Shown here piece after piece: positions 5,861 through 12,723 of a stretch of 14,473 nucleotides of DNA. Position 1 is the first letter of the stretch. Each line of letters begins with the position of its first letter. The translations under genes were made by a program, and so were the position numbers. Below the pieces are notes generated by a model that was given only the letters and a program-made list of their open reading frames with translations, had not been told where the DNA came from and searched no databases. Origin of the DNA: Microbacteriaceae bacterium (lineage in GTDB: Bacteria > Actinomycetota > Actinomycetes > Actinomycetales > Microbacteriaceae); NCBI GenBank assembly GCA_012719255.1, contig JAAYAS010000185.1, forward strand, positions 1 to 14,473, in the 5' to 3' direction.

Positions 5861-8800
5861 TCAGTTCTCGAGGCGCCCCTCGGCCTCGGCGGCGCGCTCG
5901 AGCGCCTCGACCATGCGGCGGTCGGCCTCGGCCGCTCCCACGAGGTCGTTCTCCTGGTACGCCTTCGTGCGGTCCTCGAGCGCCTTCGACGCGTCGGCGA
6001 TCGCCTGCTCGAGGTCGGCGCGCGCGTCGCCGGTGCCGGCGGCCGGCGGGGCCGGGGCGGTCGTCGCGTCGGGCGCGTCGGTGTCCTCCGGGGCGTCGGT
6101 CTCGGCGGGCAGGTCGTCCTCGGGGGCCTCGGCGTCGGGCACCTCGACGTTCGGGTCGCTGATGAGGTCGTCGATGTTCGAGTCGCCCGCCTCCGAGCCC
6201 GAGTCGCCGCCGAACAGCGAGTCGAGCGCGGCGTCGAGGGTGTCCTCGAACGCGACCTTGTCGCCGAACGCGACGAGCACGCGGCGCAGCAGCGGGTAGC
6301 TCGTCTCGCCGGTCGACTGCACGTAGACCGGCTGCACGTAGAGGAAGCCGTCGCCGACCGGAACGGTGAGCAGGTTGCCGCGGAGCACCTCGGTGCGGCC
6401 GCCGCGCTCGAGGATGTTCAGCTCGTTCGCGACGGTGGCGTTCGAGTTGAAGATGTTCTGCACCTGGCCGGGGCCGTTCACCGAGTCGTTCTGGATCTGC
6501 AGCAGCGTGAGCGTGCCGTAGTCGTCGGCGACCGTGCCGTCCTGGTTGCCGGCGTTCGCGTTCGCCGAGAGGTAGCCGGTGAGCACGTTGCGGGTCGCCG
6601 CGCCCTCCCGCACGTACGGGATGAACGTCGAGTAGATCGAGAACGCCGGGTCCTGGTCGGGCATCTGCATGGTGAGGAAGTACGGCGGCTGCGTCGGCTT
6701 CGCCTCGCCCGAGGCGGCCGGGTCGCTCGGCGTCTGCCACGCGTTGGTCTGGTTGTAGTAGACGTTCGCGTTCGTCACGTGGTAGGTCGACAGCACCTGG
6801 CGCTGCACCTTGAAGAGGTCCTCGGGGTAGCGGACGTGGCTGAGCAGGTCGCCCGACATCTCCGAGATCGGCTCGATGGTGTTCGGGAAGATCTTCTGCC
6901 AGGTCTGCAGGATCGGGTCCTCGGTGTCCCACGCGTAGAGCGTCACCGAGCCGTCGTACGCGTCGACGGTCGCCTTCACCGAGTTGCGGAGGTAGTTCAC
7001 CGTCGGCGTCGGGAACTGCGGCGCCGGCGTGTTCGAGTCGGCGATCGCCTGCGCGATCGACGTCTGCGTCGAGTACGGGTACTTGTCGGTCGTCGTGTAG
7101 CCGTCGATCATCCACACGATGCGGCCGTCGACCACCGACGGGTACGGGTCGGAGTCGAGCGTGAGGTACGGCGCGGCGGCCTGCACGCGCTGCGCCGGGT
7201 GGCGGTCGTAGAGGATCTGCGACTCGTCGTTCACCGCGTCGGAGAGCAGGATCTGCTCCGACTGGAACTTGATCGCGTAGACGAGGCGGTTGAAGAGGTT
7301 GCCGACCGAGGGGCCGCCCTCGCCGGTGAACGTGTTGTACGACTCGGTCGCGCCGTCGGCGCCCGACACGTGGTCGAACTCGGCGGGCGCAGCGCCGTCG
7401 GGGGCGCCGACGATCGAGTAGAGCGGCGAGTTCTCGCCGAAGTAGACGCGCGGCTCGAAGTCGCCGAGGGCGCCCTGCTGGGGCATGCCCGAGGCGAAGA
7501 ACAGCGGCTGGCCGTCGGGGCCGCGCTGGTTGCCGTAGCCGGCGACGAGGCCGTAGCCGTGCGTGTAGACGGTGACCTGGTTCACCCACGACTGCGCCTC
7601 GGGGCCGAGGCCGCCGATGTTGATGTCGCGCACCGCGAGCACGGCGTCCTGGGTCTTGCCGTCGATCTCGTAGCGGTCGACGTCGAGCTCGGTCGGGAAG
7701 GTGTAGTACGCCTTCTCCTGCTCGAACTGCGCGTAGGTCGACGACACGAGCGCGGGGTCGAGGATGCGGATGTTCGCGGTGGTCTCCGCGTCCTGCCGCA
7801 GCTGGCCCGGCTCGGCGGTGGTGACGCCCTCGTAGGGCACGACCCGCACATCCGCGATGTCGTAGGCGTCGCGGGTGGCGTCGATGTTGTGCTGGATGTA
7901 CTCGGCCTCGAGCGCCTGCTCGTTCGGGCCGACCTGGAAGGTCTGGATCGCCCAGGGGTAGGCGGTGCCGACGACGAGGCCGACGACCACGAGGCCGGCG
8001 ACGCCGACGACCGGGAGGGTCCAGCGGCCGGCGACCGCGGCGAAGAAGAACAGCAGCGCGACGATCATCGCGGCGCCGGCGAGGATCGCCAGGCCCGGGA
8101 TCGAGGCGTGCGTGTCGGTGTAGAGCGCACCGGCCCAGCGGCCGTTCGTCTGCGTGAGCGTCTCGTAGCGGTCGAACCAGAAGTTGATGCCCTGGGTGAT
8201 GACGAACAGGCCCGCGAGCACGGCGATGAGGATGCGCGAGGCCTTCGCGATGACGACCTCGCGGCCGGTCACGCGGATGCCGCCGTAGAGGTACGAGGTG
8301 GCGACGCCGACGACGAGCGCGGCGAGCAGCGCCGCGCTCGCGAAGCCGACGACCCCGCGCCAGAACGGCAGCTGGAAGACGTAGAAGCCGACGTCCATGC
8401 CGAAGACCGGGTCCTCGATGCCGAAGGGCGTCGAGTTGAGGAACTGCAGCACCGCCGGCCACGAGTTCGCGACCGCGAGGCCGGCGAGCAGCGCCGGCAC
8501 CACCGGCACGAGCACGAACACCACGCGGCGCACCGGCTCGAGCATCTTCTGGTACTCGTTGAGCTGCTGCGAGAGCTTCGCGTAGACCGGACGGGTGCGG
8601 TAGGCGATCTGCAGCACGACGAGCAGCGGCAGGGCCATCATGACGAAGCCGATCGCGAACATCACCGCGGTCGAGATCCAGCGGGTCGTGAGCACGCCGA
8701 GGAAGCCGAGCTGGTCGTACCAGAGGATGTCGGCGTAGTAGCCCGTCGCGCCGAAGAAGATCACCACGAGCGCGACGACGATGCCGATCGTGACGACGAG

Positions 8801-8869
8801 CGGTCCGAATCGCCTCCCGCTCGTCGGGTTCGGCGTCGGCTTCGGCGTCGGGGATGCGGGAGCGCTCAC
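5861..8869 (-). CDS. UPF0182 family large membrane protein
   Basis: 1002 residues, the usual length for the family (Rv3193c-like). About seven transmembrane segments fill residues 21-305 (roughly 21-43, 63-90, 112-134, 168-195, 208-229, 257-280, 285-305), followed by a large domain of about 580 residues predicted outside the membrane, beginning with the signature YIQHNIDATRDAY. The tail is an acidic, proline/threonine-rich linker (about 888-948) and a charged helix (about 949-1002) that may form a coiled coil. The start is GTG at 8869 with AGGA 5 nt upstream. It lies downstream of the Lon/PDZ gene on the same strand with 85 bp between. The function is not established; its fixed position beside the protease gene suggests a shared envelope role. 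Confidence 0.93.
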   Translation of the reverse strand: MSAPASPTPKPTPNPTSGRRFGPLVVTIGIVVALVVIFFGATGYYADILWYDQLGFLGVLTTRWISTAVMFAIGFVMMALPLLVVLQIAYRTRPVYAKLSQQLNEYQKMLEPVRRVVFVLVPVVPALLAGLAVANSWPAVLQFLNSTPFGIEDPVFGMDVGFYVFQLPFWRGVVGFASAALLAALVVGVATSYLYGGIRVTGREVVIAKASRILIAVLAGLFVITQGINFWFDRYETLTQTNGRWAGALYTDTHASIPGLAILAGAAMIVALLFFFAAVAGRWTLPVVGVAGLVVVGLVVGTAYPWAIQTFQVGPNEQALEAEYIQHNIDATRDAYDIADVRVVPYEGVTTAEPGQLRQDAETTANIRILDPALVSSTYAQFEQEKAYYTFPTELDVDRYEIDGKTQDAVLAVRDINIGGLGPEAQSWVNQVTVYTHGYGLVAGYGNQRGPDGQPLFFASGMPQQGALGDFEPRVYFGENSPLYSIVGAPDGAAPAEFDHVSGADGATESYNTFTGEGGPSVGNLFNRLVYAIKFQSEQILLSDAVNDESQILYDRHPAQRVQAAAPYLTLDSDPYPSVVDGRIVWMIDGYTTTDKYPYSTQTSIAQAIADSNTPAPQFPTPTVNYLRNSVKATVDAYDGSVTLYAWDTEDPILQTWQKIFPNTIEPISEMSGDLLSHVRYPEDLFKVQRQVLSTYHVTNANVYYNQTNAWQTPSDPAASGEAKPTQPPYFLTMQMPDQDPAFSIYSTFIPYVREGAATRNVLTGYLSANANAGNQDGTVADDYGTLTLLQIQNDSVNGPGQVQNIFNSNATVANELNILERGGRTEVLRGNLLTVPVGDGFLYVQPVYVQSTGETSYPLLRRVLVAFGDKVAFEDTLDAALDSLFGGDSGSEAGDSNIDDLISDPNVEVPDAEAPEDDLPAETDAPEDTDAPDATTAPAPPAAGTGDARADLEQAIADASKALEDRTKAYQENDLVGAAEADRRMVEALERAAEAEGRLEN

Positions 8870-8914
8870 TGGGGTCCTGTCGTCTCGTCGGGAACGGGCT
8901 TGGCAGTCCGCACG

Positions 8915-8920
8915 AGTCTA
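8915..8920 (-). promoter_or_regulatory. Possible -10 element for the UPF0182 gene
   Basis: TAGACT on the minus strand, about 40 nt before the GTG start, in the only AT-containing spot of the intergenic region. No recognisable -35 lies at the expected distance, so this is weak. Confidence 0.25.
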
Positions 8921-8933
8921 ACCGGCGGGCCGT

Positions 8934-8954
8934 CGCCGCCCCGGTCGGGCGGCG
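8934..8954 (-). terminator. Short GC hairpin directly after the Lon/PDZ protease gene
   Basis: 8-bp stem CGCCGCCC / GGGCGGCG with a 5-nt loop, immediately after the protease stop codon and without a T tract. It could reduce rather than block readthrough into the UPF0182 gene. Confidence 0.4.
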
Positions 8955-10118
8955 TCAGGCCTGGGGCGCGTTCGCTGCGAGCGCATCCGCGCAGGTGCGC
9001 AGCCCGTCCGCATCCCCGCTCGCGTTCGCCTCGACGACCGCGATCGCCTCGGCGAGGTCGTCGACGGCGTACACCGGCAGCTCGCCGGGCACGCCGCCGG
9101 CGAGCGCCTCGGCGCAGTTCGCCTCGTCCGCGAGGAAGTAGTCGGCCCCGATCTCGACCGCCGCGAAGAGCTTCTGGCGGATGCCGCCGATCGGGCCGAT
9201 CTCGCCGTCGACGCCGATCGAGCCCGAGCCGGCGACGACGAGCCCGCCGGTGAGGTCGCCCGGCTCGAGCTTGTCGACGATCGCGAGCGCGAACATCATG
9301 CCGGCGCTCGGGCCGCCGACGTCGCCGAGCTCGATGTCGACGTCGAACGGCAGCGAGAGGTCCTCGCGCACGGTGACGCCGAGCAGCGCCCGGTCGCCGT
9401 CGGGGGTGGCGGTGAGCCGCGGGGTGATCGACTCGACCCGCTCCTCGCCGTCGCGGCGGAAGGCGATGTCGATCGGCGCCGTCGGCAGCTCGATCGCGCG
9501 GATCGAGGCGAGATCGGTGACCGGGTCGTCGCCGTAGCGCAGCAGCACGTCGCCGACCTCGAGGATGCCCGCCGAGGGCGAGTCGGCGGGCACGTCGGCG
9601 ACGACGAGCTCGACGCCGACCTCGTGGCCGAGGTGCCGCAGCGCCGCCGCGACCGCCGTGCCCTGCGAGTGGGTCATCAGCTCGGCGTTCTCGGCGCTGC
9701 GCTCCTGCGCGGTCTGCCCCGGCGGGTAGTACACCTCCATCGGCAGCACGTCGCGCGAGGGCACGAGGTAGGAGGTGGCGAGCTCGAACCAGCTCGGCCG
9801 GTGCTCGGGGTTGCCGGCGATGTTCACGGTCATCACGGTGAGCGCGCCGTCCGCGTCGTAGCTCTCGGCGCCGTCGATCGTGATGACGTCGACCTCGGTG
9901 CGCTCGCCGTCCTCGTCGCGCACCTCGGCGGTGCTCAGCGCGTTGAAGGCCGGCCCGGGCTGCCGGATCACGTACGGCGAGGGCGTGAACGAGAGGCCGA
10001 GCAGCAGCGCGAGGCCCGCGATGAGGCTGCGGCGCCCCCAGCGGCCGGTCGGCGCGGGGCGCTCGGGGCGCCCGTCGGCGGCGGTCGCGGTGGCGGGATG
10101 CGCGGGGTTCGGGATCAC
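8955..10118 (-). CDS. ylbL: Lon-like PDZ-domain serine protease (YlbL family)
   Basis: 387 residues. One transmembrane anchor (about 31-48) leaves most of the protein outside the cytoplasm. A PDZ domain (about 170-235, containing VPADSPSAGILEVGDVLLRY) precedes a Lon-type protease domain with the catalytic dyad Ser271 (GGPSAGMM) and Lys316 (GGIRQK). Two cysteines in the C-terminal part (C335, C376) could form a disulfide. The B. subtilis relative YlbL cleaves membrane-associated substrates such as the division inhibitor YneA; the substrate here is unknown. The start is GTG at 10118, with no clear Shine-Dalgarno, so leaderless or weak initiation is possible. It is divergent from the DUF2342 gene and upstream of UPF0182, matching Rv3194c-Rv3193c. 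Confidence 0.93.
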   Translation of the reverse strand: MIPNPAHPATATAADGRPERPAPTGRWGRRSLIAGLALLLGLSFTPSPYVIRQPGPAFNALSTAEVRDEDGERTEVDVITIDGAESYDADGALTVMTVNIAGNPEHRPSWFELATSYLVPSRDVLPMEVYYPPGQTAQERSAENAELMTHSQGTAVAAALRHLGHEVGVELVVADVPADSPSAGILEVGDVLLRYGDDPVTDLASIRAIELPTAPIDIAFRRDGEERVESITPRLTATPDGDRALLGVTVREDLSLPFDVDIELGDVGGPSAGMMFALAIVDKLEPGDLTGGLVVAGSGSIGVDGEIGPIGGIRQKLFAAVEIGADYFLADEANCAEALAGGVPGELPVYAVDDLAEAIAVVEANASGDADGLRTCADALAANAPQA

Positions 10119-10272
10119 GTGGCGGCGGCTCTCGGTGCGGGTCGGGTCGGATGCGGCGCCGGGGCGCGCGCTCGGCGGCCGTGCGCTCTCAGTGAACGCG
10201 CGCGGCGCGCTGGGGCGGCGCTCGGCGCGCCCTGGTTACTGTAGAGCGACCCGCTGGGAGGAGCGAAGTCCC
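10119..10272. promoter_or_regulatory. Divergent promoter region between ylbL and the DUF2342 gene
   Basis: 154 bp serving two outward genes. For the plus-strand gene, TACTGT (10237-10242) is a plausible -10 about 30 nt before the ATG, with AGGAG at 10259-10263; a -35 is not evident. For the minus-strand gene I see no convincing hexamers. Shared control of the two genes is an inference from the layout. Confidence 0.45.
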
Positions 10273-11739
10273 ATGAACGAGCACGACGACCCCCGCCGCG
10301 ACGGCGACGGCGACGAGGGCCGCCCCGAGGACGAGCTGCGCCGCATCCTCGAGCAGCTCCTCGGCGGCGGCATGATCGACCCCGACAAGCTCGCCGGCGT
10401 CGCCGGCCTGCCCGCCGACCCCGCGATGCTCGCGCAGATGATGCAGCAGATGCAGCGCGCGATGTCGCAGCCCGCCGGCGACGAGGTCGACTGGGACCTC
10501 GTGCGCGACTCGGCCCGCCGCGCCTCGCCCGAGAACCGCGAGGTCGACGAGAACGAGCGCGCGCAGTACGGCCAGGCGTTCAACGTCGCCGGCCTCTGGC
10601 TCGGCGAGGCGACCGCCGTCGGCGACCTCCGCGAGGCGCCGCGCGCCATCACCCGCCACGAGTGGATCTCGCTGACGCTGCCGGTGTGGCGCGAGATGTG
10701 CGACCCGGTCGCGACGAGCATCTCGAACGCGCTCATGGGCATGCTCGACCAGCAGGCCCCCGAGGAGCTGCGCGAGATGCTCTCGCGCTCGACGCCGATG
10801 GTGCGCTCGATGGGCCGGGCGATGTTCGCCATGCAGATGGGCCAGACGCTCGGCCGGCTCGCGAACGACGTGCTCGCCGGCGGCGACATCGGCATGCCGG
10901 TGCTCCCCCACGGCGCCGCCGCGCTCGTGCCGCAGAACGTCGCCGCCTGGGCCGAGGGCCTCGAGCTCGACTTCGGCGAGGTGGTGCTCTGGTTCGCGGT
11001 GCGCGAGCTCGCGCACGCGCACCTGTTCCAGCACGCGAAGTGGCTGCGGCTGCACCTCGAGACGAGCATCGCCGAGTTCGCCGCCGGCATCACCATCGAC
11101 GCCTCGCGCATCGAGGACGCCGTGCGCGAGCTCGACCTCCACTCCCCCGACGAGCTGCGCGAGGTGCTCGCCTCGGGCCGGCTCATTCCGCCGCGCACGC
11201 CCGAGCAGGAGCTCGCGCTCGAGCGGCTCGAGACGATGCTCGCGCTCATCGAGGGCTGGGTCGACGTCGTCACCGCCGACGCGACCACGCGGCTGCCGAA
11301 CTCGGCGCGCATCGCCGAGATGGTGCGCCGCCGCCGCGCCACCGGCTCGCCGGCCGAGCGGGCGTTCGGCTCGCTCGTCGGCCTCGAGATCCGCCCCCGC
11401 CGCCTGCGGGAGGCCGCCGCGATGTGGCGCGAGGTCACCGAGCGGCTCGGCGCCGAGGCGCGCGACTCGCTCTGGGACCACCGCGACGCCGTGCCCGGCG
11501 CCGCCGACATCGACGACCCCTCGGCGCTCGTCGACCGGCTCGCCGACGGCGGCGAGGAGCGCGTGCTCGACGAGCTCGACAGCGACCTGCAGCGGCTGCT
11601 CGACGACCCCGACTCGTTCGGGGATGCGCCGAGCGGCGGCGAGGTGCCCGGCGCCGGGCCGGATGCGGGGCCCGAGGGCGACGGTCCCGGTGCCGGCCCC
11701 GAGCCGGACCCCGACGGGGGGCCGGCGCCGCAGCGCTGA
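10273..11739 (+). CDS. DUF2342 zincin-like protein ('zinc-dependent metalloprotease')
   Basis: 488 residues of the actinobacterial DUF2342 family, commonly labelled zinc-dependent metalloprotease (Rv3195-like). An acidic N-terminus and a methionine/glutamine-rich helix (LAQMMQQMQRAM) precede a mostly helical domain. The metal-site helix is WFAVRELAHAHLFQHAKWLR at 240-259: the E and second His of HExxH are present (E245, H248) but the first His is Arg244, so peptidase activity is doubtful. The C-terminal 40 residues are Gly/Pro/Asp/Glu-rich and probably disordered. The ATG at 10273 is preceded by GGAGGAG with about 9-nt spacing. It is divergent from the Lon/PDZ gene and followed by the cyclodehydratase-like gene. 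I treat it as a zincin fold of unproven activity. Confidence 0.88.
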   Translation: MNEHDDPRRDGDGDEGRPEDELRRILEQLLGGGMIDPDKLAGVAGLPADPAMLAQMMQQMQRAMSQPAGDEVDWDLVRDSARRASPENREVDENERAQYGQAFNVAGLWLGEATAVGDLREAPRAITRHEWISLTLPVWREMCDPVATSISNALMGMLDQQAPEELREMLSRSTPMVRSMGRAMFAMQMGQTLGRLANDVLAGGDIGMPVLPHGAAALVPQNVAAWAEGLELDFGEVVLWFAVRELAHAHLFQHAKWLRLHLETSIAEFAAGITIDASRIEDAVRELDLHSPDELREVLASGRLIPPRTPEQELALERLETMLALIEGWVDVVTADATTRLPNSARIAEMVRRRRATGSPAERAFGSLVGLEIRPRRLREAAAMWREVTERLGAEARDSLWDHRDAVPGAADIDDPSALVDRLADGGEERVLDELDSDLQRLLDDPDSFGDAPSGGEVPGAGPDAGPEGDGPGAGPEPDPDGGPAPQR

Positions 11740-11741
11740 TC

Positions 11742-11761
11742 GGCCCGGCCCGCGCCGGGCC
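11742..11761 (+). terminator. Hairpin after the DUF2342 gene
   Basis: 8-bp stem GGCCCGGC / GCCGGGCC with a 4-nt loop, starting 2 nt past the stop codon, no T tract. It may act as a partial terminator or as a 3' stabiliser ahead of the next gene. Confidence 0.45.
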
Positions 11762-11796
11762 TGTGGATGGATCGAGCGGGTCCCGTCGGCCCGCGC

Positions 11797-11802
11797 CATG
11801 AT
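11797..11802 (+). promoter_or_regulatory. Possible -10 for leaderless expression of the cyclodehydratase-like gene
   Basis: CATGAT lies 7 nt before the GTG at 11809, the position expected of a -10 when transcription starts at the start codon. It matches four of six consensus bases; no -35 is visible. Offered because the gene has no Shine-Dalgarno. Confidence 0.25.
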
Positions 11803-11808
11803 GCGCGT

Positions 11809-12723
11809 GTGCGCTACCGACTCGACCCCGACCTGCCCGAGACGCTCGCCGCGCCCGACCGCCTGCGGCTCGGCGGCCGCAGCGCCCGCGCCGAGCTGCC
11901 CGACACGGCCCTCGTGCGGGCGCTCATCGAGGAGGCCCGGCTCGGCACGACCCGGGCGGGCCTCGAGCGCCGCGCGCGCCGCTTCTCGTCGGTGCCGGCC
12001 GCCGAGCGCGCCGCCTGCATCGACGCGCTGCTCGCCGCCTGCGACCCGGTGCCGCCGGTCGCGCCGCCGCGGCTGCTCGTGCTCGTGCGCGCGACGCCGG
12101 CGAGCGCGCCGCTCGGGCGGCGCATCGCGCGCGAGCTCCTCCGCCGCGGGCATCGCGCGCTCGTCGGCGCGGCCGACTCGCCGCCGCGCACCGTCGAGGG
12201 CGAGACCGCGGGCCTCGTCGTCGACGTCGCCGACCGGGTGCTCGAGCCGCACCGGCACCTGCCGCTCGTGTCGGCCGATCTGCCGCATCTCGCAGTGGTG
12301 CGGGAGCCGGGCCGGCATCTCATCGGGCCGGCGGTGCTGCCGGGCCGCTCACCCTGCCTGCGCTGCGACGAGCTGCACCGCGTCGAGGCCGAGCGCGCCT
12401 GGGCGGTGGTCGCGCCGCAGCTGCTGCGGCTCGCGCCGCCGCCCGCCGACGACGAGCTCGAGTGGCGCACCGGGCTGCAGCTCGGGGCGCTCGTCGAGAG
12501 CCTGCTTCGGGCGCTCGTCGCCGCCGAGCGCGCCCCGGCGCATCCGCTGCTCGGCGGGCGGGTGACGGTCGAGGCGACCGGCGAGGTCACCTCGTGCGCG
12601 GTGCCGTTCCACGACGGATGCGGTTGCCGAGCTCTGCCGCGAACCGCGACACCGGCGCCGTCGAGCCGTCGCGGCGCGGCAGCGGCGCCCACGAGAGGTG
12701 CAGCTCGCGCCGGGCGCGGGTGA
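11809..12723 (+). CDS. Orphan TOMM cyclodehydratase-like (leader-binding) protein
   Basis: 304 residues from the GTG at 11809; an ATG at 11767 would add 14 residues. It resembles the short actinobacterial family annotated 'bacteriocin biosynthesis cyclodehydratase domain' or 'TOMM precursor leader peptide-binding protein' (Rv3196-like). The key region is HLIGPAVLPGRSPCLRCDELHR with CxxC at 183-186; a second pair CGC at 271-273 follows FHDG near the C-terminus. Together they look like the four-Cys zinc site of E1/ThiF-like proteins. No YcaO or precursor-peptide gene is in the window, so a RiPP role is not supported. Neither start has a clear Shine-Dalgarno. The last 46 codons overlap uvrD on the opposite strand; about 31 residues after CGC are low-complexity and look like readthrough to the next stop. 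Confidence 0.78.
   Translation: MRYRLDPDLPETLAAPDRLRLGGRSARAELPDTALVRALIEEARLGTTRAGLERRARRFSSVPAAERAACIDALLAACDPVPPVAPPRLLVLVRATPASAPLGRRIARELLRRGHRALVGAADSPPRTVEGETAGLVVDVADRVLEPHRHLPLVSADLPHLAVVREPGRHLIGPAVLPGRSPCLRCDELHRVEAERAWAVVAPQLLRLAPPPADDELEWRTGLQLGALVESLLRALVAAERAPAHPLLGGRVTVEATGEVTSCAVPFHDGCGCRALPRTATPAPSSRRGAAAAPTRGAARAGRG

Noticed and set aside
5796..8462. Second minus-strand frame of 888 codons inside UPF0182
   Set aside because: Arg/Pro-rich shadow of the UPF0182 frame, which has clear membrane segments and family signatures.
4865..9253. Very long plus-strand open frame (over 1400 codons) opposite the MFS and UPF0182 genes
   Set aside because: Arg/Val/Gly-rich repetitive translation without domains, exactly antisense to two well-supported genes; a typical by-product of GC-rich third positions.
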